Assembly: GCA_028023455.1 (NCBI GenBank)
Contig: JAQFVV010006273.1
Coordinates: 5,829,889-5,893,888, forward strand
Origin: Epiperipatus broadwayi
Lineage: Eukaryota; Onychophora; Udeonychophora; Euonychophora; Peripatidae
Length of the DNA stretch: 64,000 nucleotides
Direction: 5' to 3'
Shown here: positions 12,385 to 23,919 of the stretch, one piece after another
Layout: each line of letters starts with the position of its first letter
Numbering within the stretch: position 1 is the first letter of the stretch
Made by a program: the position numbers and the translations under genes
Notes under the pieces: generated by a model
The model's database searches: none
What the model saw: only the letters and a program-made list of their open reading frames with translations
What the model was told of the DNA's origin: nothing

Positions 12385-12960
12385 TAGTAATAAACCACTA
12401 AACACCACATGATCACTATTTCTTATGCTAGCACATTACTGTTATTAAAACAGGCAAAAGTGGCACTAATGTATGAGAGTTTTGCCTGTTTTAATAACAG
12501 TAATGTGCTAGCATAAGAAATAGTGATCATGTGATGTTTGTGGTTTAACACCAATCCTGCCTAATATGATAGTGGTGGCTATGGTTGTTAATGAGCCCAA
12601 GACATCAAAATATATGGGTACTGAACTGGGTTCAGACCCATTTGACTATATAAGATATTGAGCTTAGATTGAAAAGATTATTGTGTTTTCAATTTTATTC
12701 TCATAGTTTTGTAGTTAAGTAGAGATAAAAGGTGGCTGCTGGAGGGTTGCATTAGATCCTAAGATCTAGGTGCAGTGCTCTCAGATCTAAAGCTCTTCAC
12801 TGACAAAGACCACAAGCTAGAAACTAGTCTGGGGATATTGGATGAGTAGGCACTAGATAGGGATTTATGCACAAGTCTTCTAGCATCCATTGATTACTCT
12901 GGTTGGCATTGAGTGGCACTATTGTATGGAGAGTTTTGCCTGTTTTAATTAGTAATAAAC
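12385..12960. mobile_element. Foldback element with 11-bp TSD
   Basis: The element 12,396-12,949 is flanked by identical 11-bp copies of TAGTAATAAAC (12,385-12,395 and 12,950-12,960). Its left part is a near-perfect hairpin with arms of about 70 bp (about 12,391-12,459 and 12,480-12,546) and a 20-base loop. Its right part (about 12,750-12,949) repeats the right arm of the 8.2-kb element, ending GTTTTGCCTGTTTTAAT. The interior includes a small hairpin around GAACTGGGTTCAGACCC. There is no coding capacity. The TSD shows it arrived as one unit. Confidence 0.75.
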
Positions 12961-13294
12961 TTAACATTAAATTTTTACATTTAAAAAAACACTATTAAAA
13001 ACATAAGTTTAAAAATGAAAATAATCTTAAAAATAAGTTATAAACTTTCCAAATAAAAAAAGGGTAATAGAAACAAAAGATTTCATTTTTAGCCTTCAGG
13101 CTAATAAAAGGTATTTTACTGATTACCCCCCCCCCTCTATCAGTAAAATATATTTTTGAAAAGAATATGTTCAAGCAATGAAATTATTTGTTAAAATATT
13201 AAAAGGTAGTCTTCTCTTAGCATGTTGAAACCACAAGAGAACATACTTTTTATGTAAACAAACACAAATATAATGTTACTGGGCCTTTTTTTTT

Positions 13295-13712
13295 GATTTT
13301 CAATTTTAACATTATTTTCTAAAATGGAATAATTACATTTTTAAATTACATTATACATTTTAGCACTTTGCAACATTTTGCAAACTATTTTAAACAATTT
13401 ATGAAATGACATTATTTTGTAAAAAACATTATTTTCCAAAATACAAGAATTACAATATTTTAAATTACATTCGACAAGTCAGTGTATAGCACTGAAATGT
13501 TCATGGGGAAGAGAAATGATGGTTTTGCTGGTCTGAAGAATTGGCCAAAAGATGCAGTACTCAATTTATGAACTGACATTATTTTCTAAAATACAATAAA
13601 TACATTTTTAAATTACATTAGACATGCCAGCACATCGTGTTGCAATGTGGGGAGGAGGGGGAACCAATTGTTTTTCTGGTCCAAAGGATCAGCCAAAAGA
13701 TGCAGTACTTTG
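13295..13712. repeat. Direct tandem repeat, about 155-bp unit
   Basis: Two adjacent diverged copies (about 13,410-13,565 and 13,570-13,712) share blocks in the same order: ACATTATTTTC, AAAATACAA, TTTTAAATTACATT, GGTCTGAAGA/GGTCCAAAGGA and CCAAAAGATGCAGTACT. A partial third copy with only the first half lies at about 13,295-13,375. No coding signal. Confidence 0.7.
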
Positions 13713-14260
13713 AATCAAACCAAGCTTTTGATTTTCAAAACAACATGTAACCTCAGCCATTTCATTTGACTTGTAGCTGTTTTCATGGAAATGTGTCTTT
13801 TTATGTGACGTGTAAAATGGTGCTTGGCCTGACCATTTGCAATTGTTTTCACATTTTGTGATGTATAGGGAAGTGCAGGGCCAGGCTTACAATTATTAGC
13901 ATGTACTCGTACATCAGTTAGGGTATAAAATCCCTATTACAAAGGCATATTACAACAATTCTGGCCAGTTTAATTCCAAACATCCTCACAATATATGGTA
14001 GCAATCTGTTAAGTGTGCATATTTGCATTGTGTCATGAAGCACATCAGCTGGTTGTAATATTGGTGTGCAATACCATTTAAGCCTGCAGAGGAAATATGA
14101 ACAGAACTGTTCTATAGGCTGTAACTTTCTTTGCAAGAGCACAGAAATATTGGGTCACTTAAATGACATATTTTTGTGCATTTGCATGGTAAGTATGCCC
14201 TTTTGTGGTTTCAATGTGCTATCTATTAAAATTCCACTTATAGGTTACTAAAAAAAAGAA
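13713..14260. other. Unexplained, less AT-rich segment
   Basis: This stretch is visibly richer in G and C than its surroundings and could be the body of an unidentified repeat. A 74-codon open frame on the - strand (13,918-14,142) and a 61-codon frame on the + strand (14,066-14,251) show no motif I recognise. It directly follows the tandem repeat, so the two may belong to one element. Confidence 0.3.
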
Positions 14261-16671
14261 AAATAATAATAGTGATGTGGGAAACATTTATTTAAACAAC
14301 TTGCTTTTCAAGATAATGATCACTTTTCTATTTTTTTTTACAAATAAAAAGTGAAGGAATACATTGTGCACTTACTGAAAAACAAATATTTAAGTTACTT
14401 CTTCAAAAATATTTAAATCACTGCTTTAAAAATAAATTATGTGCAAAATTGCATTTTTAACTATCTCAAAAATGTGAAATAAACTTTTTGCAATTACTGC
14501 AATCTTCGAAGATTGACTTATTACTAAAAAATTCTGACATCTAAATATTTTTAATTAAAAATAATATCAATCAAAGCACATTTAAGTTTTAGTTTTTGCT
14601 ATCAAGTAAAATCAAAATCATAAATCAAATATTATGGATAATGGAAAATGAGGCTCTTTGAAGCTTATTGCAGCACCCATGCAATGTAGAAAAAAGCTAA
14701 TGTCTGACTGAAATAAAAGTGCAATTTTAATATGAGGCAGACTTTTATTTTTTTATATTATTTAATCCTATGCATAAGTGGGTGTACTTACTTGTAGTCT
14801 CTTGCTGTTTTATAAAATGGTAGATTCATGAATAGAAAGTTTACAAAATTTACATTTTCACAATATGTGTAAGTTTAAACATTATGTATGCTTAAATGAA
14901 AAAATGTGAGCATCATTTTAAAGTGTTGCACATAGTATTAAAATGAAAGCTACTACTAGAACTTATGATAAATAATTTTTATCTCTAAAAATAAAAAGCT
15001 GCAAATTTTTAAAATAAAAACCAATCAGTACATATAGAAATTTAATGAAACTTAAGAAAAGAATGATTTTAATTAAAATAAATTGTTTGTTGATGTTGCT
15101 TTTTGCTTTTTATATATATATCAATATTAATTTTTTTTAAAAAATTATAAGCTGAGAACAAATTTGAAATACTGACTGGCCATAAGCAAAATTTCTAAGA
15201 CTTTAAAAATTTTTTTAAAAATAGTAGATTTTTACTTATAATTTACCAAATATATATTACAAGTAATTAATTACCTATTTATTGCTAAAGAAGTTTGAAA
15301 GAAATTACATTCCCTTAGCTTCCCATTTTAATCTGCATGATACTTTTTGTAAAAGTACCATAAAGGGTTTCAGAGATATGGAACTATTCTCTCATATATC
15401 TTTCTCAATATTAATTTTCTTAGCAACTTCGTATAAGCTAACCATTGTTGTTGCATTGTGATAAATATTTTTCAGAATATGACAATATAAACAAATTAAA
15501 TATCACATGAATCCAGCTTATATATTGTTGTTTTAGCAGCACATTTTTTTCAATATTTCTATGTCCTGTCATCCATTATTACTAAAGCTTACAGTAAATG
15601 GAATACATGTAATGAAAGAAAAATATGACAATATCCCAGATGACACATAATAAATTACATAAGAAATTTGTAACTGTATATGTGTAATATTCTTTACATA
15701 ATTGTAAATTCAATCCATCTTTTCCCCTTGTTTTATGTATACTTTTTATTTAACTATTCGTTATTTTTTTCATTATGAAATGCAAATCTCATCAAAATAA
15801 TCTTCAAACCAACTCTAAAACACATATGCATGTTATATATAATATGTTTATCCTTTTATTTATCTGTTCAGTATTTTTCGATATTGTCTTTTAACTTTTT
15901 GCAGCAATATTGTTAACTGGAAATTTTCAATATCTTGTCTAATTGTAGCTGTCTGCTACATTCTACTGTCAACCACAATTTTTTAATGAAGAACAATCAA
16001 GATTTTACTCTTCAATGGTGTTTTTTCTTTTGAGATAATCTAGATAGTGTAAATTAATTCTCTACAAAAAGGATACCCTAATTCATTGTGGGATTGTTTT
16101 TAAAAATCTTTTATATTTATTTTTCACGTCCAGTGTAATATTAGGATATTTTTATTAAAATAAATCTCAGTATCACATTCAGCAAAATGAAAAACAAAAT
16201 TTTGCCAGCAGATTTTTAGAATCGTAGAAAGCATTTTGGAATAAAAATAATTCAATCTCTTTATATCAAAATGATAGAAGGGTGAATCTCATTTTTAGCA
16301 AAGTATTGGAGTTGATGTTACCCCTCCACATCCAAATCTGCTTTTCTACTAAAAACTATCAAAATAATTAAAATAATTTATGTTTTCATGCTGATAATTA
16401 TAAAAGATAAAAATTGATAATAAACTATCTGATTTATTAAACTAAGACAAGACTAAAGATACACTTGTAAAAACATCTGTAGATCTTCTTTGAATAGACA
16501 AAAATAGTATAATCATCATCAAAGAATAAATTTATAAGTCAAAAAGTATTTAATCAGTTCATATTAAAAGTCTATTATTAAATCTCTATTGCATTTTGAT
16601 GGCCTAATTTATGAAAATATATATAAACTATTTTAAATTCTATTGTCATAAATATGGAAATGAAAGATGAA

Positions 16672-16810
16672 TATAATACACATTATCCATTGATTACTCT
16701 GGTTGGCGCAAGGTGGCACTACTGTATGGAGAGTTTTGCCTGTTTAATAACAGTTATGTCCTAGCATAAGAGATGATGATCATGTGATGTTTAGTGGTAT
16801 AATACACATT
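16672..16810. mobile_element. Short foldback-family copy with 13-bp TSD
   Basis: The insert 16,685-16,797 (113 bp) is flanked by perfect 13-bp repeats of TATAATACACATT (16,672-16,684 and 16,798-16,810). It begins ATCCATTGATTACTCTGG, contains GGAGAGTTTTGCCTG and ends TCATGTGATGTTTAGTGG, matching the right arms of the copies near 8.6 and 12.9 kb and the terminal module at 12.5 kb. It has no second arm, so it is a single-arm, truncated copy. The end GTGATGTTTAGTGG looks constant while the opposite end varies. Confidence 0.8.
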
Positions 16811-17109
16811 CTTGTTCAACATTAATTGGCATTTTACTGTCTCAAATTTTTCATTATATCATGACTTAGAAACTGTTTAAAACACATTAATTTTAATGAA
16901 TGATGTAATAAAAGTTTTGGATAAACCAAATTACATTCATTGACAAATAACATTCTGCCAAGTAGTATTAACATTCCACACAAACTGATTAAAAATAAGC
17001 CTCACTTTTTCTCCTCTGCTTAAATAAATATATAGGCAATATATAGGCACATGTATACACAATGACAAGTGGGAAAATTTAATTAACTGAATTATTAGAA
17101 CAGATCATT

Positions 17110-17530
17110 TAAATCTTACAATGCTTTATATAGATATAACCTGATCCTTACATATAAATCTGAAACTTGGACACTAATCTTAAGAGTATTACTGAGACTT
17201 CTGAACACTCAATGAAGTATAGAGAGGTGTATTGGAGTATAAGAAAGGCTTATAAATGAAATACTTGGATCAGAAAATAAATATGTAGCATTGTTATTAT
17301 TGAAAAAATTAAGAGACTAAACAGGCTGAATGCATTGCTGGAAGAGGTAATGCAGATTGGTAGTTGAAATCTTAAAAGACTTAGATAAAGACCACATGTG
17401 AGATGGATAAATAAAATAAAAAATATTGTTGATATAATGGAGAGAAACCAGAACATTGATCAGAGAAACTGAATTAAACTTGAAGAGTTCTTCATGCTAC
17501 ATTGGATAAAGAATAATTGAAAATAATGTT
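17110..17530 (+). pseudogene. Decayed 3' end of an RTE-like LINE
   Basis: Translation in shifting frames gives a recognisable C-terminal RTE-type segment: TYKSETWTL, then LLNTQ and SIERCIGV, and further on WINKIKN. The young copy at 44.6-48 kb reads TYGSETWTL, LQSTQRSMERFMLGV at the corresponding place. Stops and frameshifts are frequent. Only the region after the reverse transcriptase survives. Confidence 0.6.
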
Positions 17531-18479
17531 ACTGACTCTTACACATTTTTGGCAATAAATACCATGTCTATGTTGCTTGCTGATTCTTTAACACTAACTA
17601 TATCAGATCTTTGGCAACTATTTATTAACTACTGTGAACAATGGATACCAATGACATTTCCACAATAATTGGTTATTTTTTATATCATTTTTTTTATAAA
17701 TTAACAAGACATACATAAAATCAGCATATTTTTTAGTTCATGTATTTGTAAAATGTCTAACAGATTAAAATATAGTATATCATCATTACATTTTATAATT
17801 TTTTAAGATAGAATCTGCACTGTTTTCATATATAAAATTAAAAAGACCTATTTTAACTTTATCAACTTTGATATCTCCATCCACATACCTAAATAAATCA
17901 ATTAATAAAGTTGTTTCATATTCTTCTATCATTATTCATAAAAATCCCCATCTATTCAAATATTGTCATTGTTATATAAAAGTGTGATTTCAACATGATT
18001 ACTATTTTACTTCTCAGGTCTACTTGTACTTTTTAATGTGATATATGTTATGTGAAGGGAGTATAATTAGATAAAATCAATCCTCTGTGCATAATTAATT
18101 CACTGAATATTTTTGTTTGTTGAACTGCAGACCATCAATCGTTTAAGACTTTTCTGAAATTCTGCATTTATTTTATTATTTTCCCAAAAAGAAAATATTA
18201 TTTCTTTCTTTTTAATTAAGTCAATAATACAATCATTTTAAAAGAATCAGTGAAGATTCTTCTTTTTAGAGAAATAAATAAAAATTTATTTAAATCCATA
18301 ATAGATTTTTTAAAAGAACTACATACCAATAACTTGAACATCTTAAAAATAAAAATATTTGCTAAAATTTAGCATGAATAGTAATTCTTTCAAAAGTAAA
18401 CCTCTTAAGCATCCATTTAGTCAAGGATATAGAGATTGATTCAAAAAAACATCTGGATTATTTTCAATAGAGTAAAAAA

Positions 18480-18565
18480 ATTGTCGGTTGTTAACACAGC
18501 CGCCTTACAAGAAGTTGTTCTGGGGTTCGCTTCCCGCTGACGCTTTGTCAGTTGAATAAAACTAT
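18480..18565 (+). mobile_element. tRNA-derived SINE-like copy
   Basis: The sequence has GTTAACACAGCCGCCTTACA followed about 35 bases later by a good box B (GGTTCGCTTCC). It aligns by eye with the copy at 9,061-9,172. The A box is degraded. Flanking TSDs were not seen. Confidence 0.55.
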
Positions 18566-18729
18566 TGCGCTTCTATTTCTTTTTGTATGTCAAAGGTCAA
18601 TAATTACGATATTATTATTAAATAACATCAATTGTTCTACTAATTTGTTTGGAATAAAACTTGTTTTAGTGCAACTGTCATTTCATAATTTTAATTAATC
18701 ATTCATTAGAGTAGAGATTATCCAATAAA

Positions 18730-19868
18730 AAATAATATTTCTGTAGTGTAATTTTCACTACACCACTATTATGCAAAGTAGGGATTGATTTCTATCATCT
18801 TTTAACGCCTTGTTGAAGAATGTAATCATAAACATATGACCAAAGACAAATGAAAAAGATTTATAATTCCCAAGATGCACATTTTATTCTGAATCAACAC
18901 TCATAAGTTGACCCAGACTAAAATCTTATATATATATCAATAGATGGCATTTTACCAAAACCACCGAACAAGCATATCTTTGTTTACATAAACGTCAAAA
19001 GAGTCAGAATTCACTATTTCTTTCGTTTGCTCCACCTTCAGATCAGCTGATTTCAAGCTAATTTTCTATCATCAGTGAAGGATAGGGCTAGAAATTAGAT
19101 CTAAACACTGATTCCAAGCATTTATGCAACAAGTTACTATCAGTTTGCAAGCATGAATTTTTCAGACATGTAATGTCTTCAAGCCCAGCCTAACAAGCCA
19201 GATAGCTATATGGGTCTGATATCAGTTCAGTTTCACCACATAGTCAAAGCCTCTGCAATATATATCATTGTAAAAACCTTTAAAGATACATTTATGAAAA
19301 ACAAAAACAAGTTTTAATCACATAAACTTGCTATCACTTGTATTTATGATCAATAGATGGCGTTTTACTGAACAAGCTTGAAATCAGTTGATCTGAAGGT
19401 GGAACAAATGAAAGAGATAGTGAATTCTGACTCTTCTGATGTTTATGTAAACAAAGATATGCTTGTTCAGTGGTTTTGGTAAAACACCATCTATTGATCA
19501 TAAATACAAGCAATAGCAAGTTTATGTGATTAAAACTTGTTTTTGTTTTTCATATATATATATATATCTTTATTATTGTTTGTTATGTACATTGATGCCA
19601 AATTACTATACTTATCAATTACATTATAGTATTTACTATCTATTAATATACTAAACAATGATAAACATATGTAAGAGATTTTGATTTGGTCAATTGATGT
19701 GTGCTGGTTCAATATGAAATGTGTATCTTGAAGATCATAAATCTTTTTCACATGGCTTTGTTCATAGGTTTATGATTACATCACTCTACAAAATGTTACT
19801 AGCAGATAGAAACTAGTCTCTACTTTGCATGAGAGTGGTGTAGTGAGAATTACATTACAAAATATTAT
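18730..19868. repeat. Nested large inverted repeat
   Basis: The left segment (18,730-19,062) is matched in inverse orientation by blocks between 19,345 and 19,868. For example, TCACTACACCACT with GCAAAGTAG near 18,760 pairs with CTACTTTGCATGAGAGTGGTG near 19,840, and AATAGATGGC at 18,942 pairs with the CCATCTATTG near 19,490. A second palindrome is nested inside: about 19,288-19,375 pairs with 19,470-19,556 (arms of about 80 bp). A (TA)n run lies at 19,553-19,567. This looks like one foldback element rearranged by a further inversion. No coding content. Confidence 0.7.
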
Positions 19869-19936
19869 TAACTATCATTTCAATCTTAAAGAAAATTAAA
19901 TAATTCTATGTCCAGGAATCTGTCTGCAAATGCTTA

Positions 19937-19937
19937 G

Positions 19938-19970
<33 letters not shown>

Positions 19971-20003
19971 AATAGCTCTATATATATATATATATATATA
20001 TAT
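19937..20003. repeat. (TA)n microsatellites
   Basis: Two (TA)n tracts (about 19,937-19,968 and 19,979-20,003) are separated by a few bases. Confidence 0.9.
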
Positions 20004-20400
20004 TCTGATTGGTGATGACAATTTAATCCATAAGAATGCCTTGTTTTGAGTACGATTAGTAAGCAATATTTTTGCTTAATTAAAATCAATTTGAATTTTA
20101 TATGTTATCAAAAAATTCAACAACACAGTCTTTACACTTATAAAGCCATTACTATTTTAGGCCAAATATACTATCTCTACCAATATTTTACTAAGCTCTT
20201 CAACAACACAAAAATGTGATCTTGGAATTTTCTAAATCTAATGTATCATTAGTTTTTCACTGATAAATTTAGAAATTGTTCTTGTCCAGAAAAAAAAAAC
20301 AAAAAAACTGAAGCCATTTTCAGAAAGATGAATTTTACTAAAAGCATACTTGTAAAATATTAAGAATTTTAAACTTCTCCCTCAATAATTTAATATACAA

Positions 20401-20772
20401 ATTAAAAAGCGTATGAAACACTTGAACAAGAAGCTATAAAGATTCAAAAATTATTATACGCTAAGCACTTTCAAGGCCATTTGCCTCATATTCATAGTGG
20501 CAATGCGAGATGCAGAATGAGGAAATAGGGCAAGGAAACAAAGTGGTATGCAAAGCGTATGCAAATGAGCTAGATAGTCCATCGCCTGCTTTGACATCTC
20601 CAAACATTGGACTATCTAGCTCATTTGCATATGCTTTGCATACCACTTTGTTTCCTTGCCCTATTTCCTCATTCTGCATCTCACATTGCCGCTATGAATA
20701 TGAGGCCAATGGCCTCGAAAGCGCTTAGCATATAATATAGCTTCTCGTTCAAGTGTTTCATACATTTTTTAA
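20401..20772. repeat. Long near-perfect hairpin, about 170-bp arms
   Basis: Arms 20,401-20,581 and 20,608-20,772 are reverse complements with few mismatches and a loop of about 26 bases (20,582-20,607). Because the arms are nearly identical, both strands contain a 72-codon open frame with almost the same translation. That is a by-product of symmetry and not evidence of a gene. The arms are less AT-rich than their surroundings and include TATGCAAATGAGCTAGATAG. Arm similarity suggests a young or gene-converted structure. Confidence 0.85.
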
Positions 20773-21779
20773 TTTTTATATTAAAAGCATATATATGGGT
20801 CTTAAATTATGACTGCTCTTTGACTAATTTTTTGAATATTTTCAGATCTTGAAGAATTTATATCAAGTAAATTTCATATATTCAATAACCTTTATTTAGA
20901 GAAAAAAATTACCTTTATTTTAATACAATTTATTACTTTTATCATTATTGCTGATATTTTATCTTTCCAATCTTTCTAATAAACCATCCACAAGATATGA
21001 CAAAATTCAAACTTATTCTGAGACATCATTATGGACTTCTTCTAGATTGTTCCACATTGATAATAGTGTCGAGTTTTCAAATTAGACTTCCTAAATGTAC
21101 AATCATTTTCCAAGTAAATTTTTGTCATAAATTTATTTACAAAGAGTTTGTAGATTATAATTCCTCTCACAAAATCATAACTGAGCTAATTAAACCAAAG
21201 AGATCACTAGTGACACAAAAGATGATTGGATGCAGCAAGATAAAAAAAGAGCATTACAGTGACCGAAAGAATAATAAGAAACAGATATGACTGCTTATGT
21301 CAAATGCTAGAACTTTGATGACACAATTTGTATTTTATAAGACAGTAAATATCTATGTAAAATCAAACATGAATTATATTCATTATTTTTTTAACATGTT
21401 CACATAAAATCTGACTTTATTTTGTTATGAGTAAAGAGATTTGTCTGTGTGATGTGATAATGGAATTTAATTTTATGATTTTTTTTCTGCAATGTGAATT
21501 AAAGTGTTTATTTTAGGTCTATTTTCAAAATACCAAATTTTCAAATACAATTGTCATTTCACAGTACTTTACAAGGAATGATTATTTTAATAGCACAGTA
21601 TGAGAATTTAATATATTGCAATCAGATTAGATATTGAGACTCGTTATAAAACTACAAAAAGTAGATTTATAGATACAACTAAAACATTGAATTACATTTC
21701 ACTTTATCTTGTCAGTTGTCGTAATTTTATTATGATATTTATTGTTTGTTTTTTTCTAAAATTTTATTTGTTTATTTAG

Positions 21780-22247
21780 GAGGAGTTTGGTATTACACAG
21801 ACAACGTTAGGTCAAACCAAGGTGCTGCTATGTACTCTACCGTAATTACAAATTCTTGTAAATCAATGATGAACTTTAGTGATTTTCCATTTTCTAAGGA
21901 AGTACCTTTATTTTTACCTCATGATGTGTTCAAAGATTACTTAGACAGTTATGCAGATCATTTTAAATTAAGAAAGTATATAGTTTTTAAAACTCAAGTG
22001 GTATCTGTAACGCCGGCAAAAAGTTATGAAAGTACAGGTCAATGGAATTTAACAATTCAGCCTAAACATAATAGAGCTAAAAAAACAAAGCAGTTGACAT
22101 TTCAAGGTGTGATGGTTTGCGCAGGACTATTTTCAGAAGCAAAAATTACAAGTTTTCCTGGCCTAGAACTTTTTAAAGGCGATATAATGCAAGCAAAGGA
22201 ATATCGGAAACCGGAAGTTTTTATCAACAAGCGAGTTTTAGTAATCG
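21780..22247 (+). CDS. FMO: Flavin-containing monooxygenase, exon 2 (core)
   Basis: This exon completes Gly40 and encodes residues 41-195 plus the first base of Gly196. It contains the GGVWYYTD strand after the FAD site. The FMO signature block runs from Met57 to Phe77 (it includes TNSCKSMM and DFPF). It is followed by FLPHDVFKDYLDSYADHF and VMVCAG near residues 150-155. The FMO fingerprint FxGxxxHxxxY is present as FKGDIMQAKEYR (171-182), but the usual His is Gln177 and the usual Ser after it is Ala178. The exon ends RVLVI plus one base of Gly before a good donor (GTATGT), so it joins exon 3 in phase 1. The length agrees with the family, with no stops or shifts. The altered fingerprint points to a divergent FMO. 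Confidence 0.92.
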
Positions 22248-22429
22248 GTATGTTAACTATTACATATATAATAATATTAATTCTAATAATGGAACTACAA
22301 AATTTAGTTGATAATATGATTATTTGAAATATTCATGTAAGATCATTATTTTTTCAACTGATTATTAATAATCGTTCCAAATGTTTTAATTAATTAATGA
22401 CGAAAATTATCAAATAACTATATTATAAA

Positions 22430-22530
22430 AGTCCACTTACAAAATGGACGTCTTATCATTTAATGGTTAGTGAGTATAAAGCTGTCATGTCCATGAGCTA
22501 AAATTTTAATTCAGATTATCATTTCGTTTA
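22430..22530 (+). repeat. tRNA-like SINE copy (left of hairpin)
   Basis: It begins ATAAAAGTCCACTTACAAAATGGA and contains CATTTAATGGTTAGTGAGTA, then ATGAGCTAAAATTTTAATTCA. The same order appears at 22,955-23,080. The A-box-like TTAATGGTTAGT and a degraded box B suggest a tRNA-derived SINE. Confidence 0.45.
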
Positions 22531-22620
22531 AATGTTTTAATTAAATAATGATGGAAAAATACAATAGCTATTATTAACTGAAACACAGGCTTATTATATA
22601 TACACCTGTGCATATACATG

Positions 22621-22941
22621 TAATATATAGGGTATATGAGCACAGACTTTCACATAACCCACCACTCTCCACTCTATCTAATAATACTGATACCCTTAAG
22701 CAAATATATACTGAAAAGATAAATAATCACCAATATACGTATTTCATGCTAAACCAGCAATCATCAGTTGGGAGAAGATAATCTGGACCAACTGATGATT
22801 GGTGGTTTAGCATGAAATACGTATATTGGTGGTTATTTATCTTTTCAGTATATATTTGCTTAAGTGTATCAGTATTATTAGATAGAGTGGAGAGTGGTGG
22901 GTTGTGTGAAAGTCTGTGCTCATATACACTATATATTATAT
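22621..22941. repeat. Long hairpin with about 145-bp arms
   Basis: The arms 22,621-22,771 and 22,798-22,938 are near-perfect reverse complements around a 26-base loop. Both contain the CACTCTCCACTCTATCTAATA phrase (or its complement) and ATACGTATTTCATGCT. A 14-base AATAGCTATTATTA occurs at 22,563-22,576 and again at 22,942-22,955, a possible TSD, but the left copy lies about 45 bases outside the visible arm. The hairpin sits between two related SINE-like copies. Confidence 0.8.
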
Positions 22942-22954
22942 AATAGCTATTATT

Positions 22955-23085
22955 ATAATATAAAAGTCCACTAGCAAAATGTAAAGCCTTATGGTGTAAC
23001 GGTTAGTGGATAACCTTTCATATATATGAGCAGAAATTTGAATCCAGTTTATGTAAAGTTTGAAATTTGTTTAGGACACAAAAAA
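22955..23085 (+). mobile_element. tRNA-like SINE copy (right of hairpin)
   Basis: This copy keeps a good A-box-like sequence (TGGTGTAACGGTTAGTGG) and a box-B-like ATTTGAATCC about 35 bases later, as in a tRNA gene. It shares the leader ATAAAAGTCCACT-GCAAAATG with the copy at 22,430. A poly-A run follows at about 23,080. It is not a functional tRNA by eye. Confidence 0.55.
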
Positions 23086-23129
23086 AAAATAGAATTTTTT
23101 TTCAGATAGATAAATCATAGATAATTTCG

Positions 23130-23750
23130 CTAACTATCAATCATCATCATCATTATTTTCATCCATTATCAGTTCACTGTAGATTGAATGTTTCTTCAAG
23201 TTTAATCAGGTTTAGTCTCTTTTTCATATGATACCAACAATCATCATTACTTTATCATTCCATTTGGTATATAATCTTTTTCTAGGTCTGCAAATTTTTA
23301 GAATCAAATTTAAGACTTCAATCGTCCTTCTATTATCGATTTTAGCAATATATCAATCCTAGCTTCATTTCAGCCTTTTAATTATTTAGATGATGTCAGT
23401 AGCACCTATTTATTCTCTCACTCAAATATTTCACATACAATCATTTTCTGTTATTTCCCCAATATATACATTCCAATATTTTATTGGGATCTGATATCTG
23501 ATGCTTGTGTGTTGCTTTTCCATTAAGTGGTCAAATTTTGAGTTTATAAGTAAAAATTAATCCAAAATACATTTTAAAATCCTTTCTTTTCAAACACATA
23601 AGTATCTTTATTTTCAGTACTAAGTTACTTCTACCAAAAGCACTCCATCCAAGTTTAAATCCAAGATTAGTTTCATCCATTATATTTCATCTGTATTAAG
23701 TAATCTGACCAAGATATTTGTAGTTGTCAATAAATGGTATCTTACTAGAG
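23130..23750 (-). pseudogene. Decayed 3' end of an RTE-like LINE (minus strand)
   Basis: The + strand text starts with (ATC)n and then follows the 3' end of the young RTE-like copy at 44.6-45.35 kb in the same order. Blocks include CCATTATC, CTTCAAGTTTAATC, GACTTCAATCGTCC, CTTTTCAAACACATAAG, TTACTTCTACCAAAAGCACTCC and GACCAAGATATTTGTA. It therefore carries the C-terminal coding region, the 3' UTR and the tail of one copy, truncated at its 5' side. Confidence 0.75.
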
Positions 23751-23919
23751 CATAAAAATTGCAAGCTAATGTGTGTTAGTATAGTGAGTATCCATATAAA
23801 AAAACAGATTGTAATATAATGCTATCTGTTCTAATGTAGAGAAAGATGTCACAGACTCTTGTGGGCACTGAGCTATTACCCATTGTTAATGAATATTTAA
23901 TGATAAATTCTGGACTTTA

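Larger units (their letters stand above)
11589..21779 (+). other. FMO intron 1 (about 10.2 kb)
   Basis: The limits follow from the GT donor at 11,589 and the TTTATTTAG acceptor ending at 21,779, preceded by a pyrimidine-rich tract. The intron is phase 1. It contains two foldback elements with TSDs, a tandem repeat, an RTE-like LINE remnant, a SINE copy and two large inverted-repeat structures, listed separately. The remaining stretches (11,589-12,384; 14,261-16,671; 17,531-18,479; 20,004-20,400; 20,773-21,779) hold nothing I could recognise. Confidence 0.8.

Noticed and set aside
20461-20728. Two 72-codon frames, one per strand, with nearly identical peptides
   Set aside because: The identity is a result of the inverted repeat; no domain, no start context and no second evidence of coding.
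21746-21779. Upstream extension of the FMO exon 2 frame
   Set aside because: The frame runs through the pyrimidine tract and acceptor of intron 1; splicing at 21,780 gives the family-typical DDLGGVW junction.
22248-22327. Continuation of the FMO frame past residue 195
   Set aside because: A good GTATGT donor is present at 22,248, and the translation after it loses FMO similarity, which resumes in exon 3.
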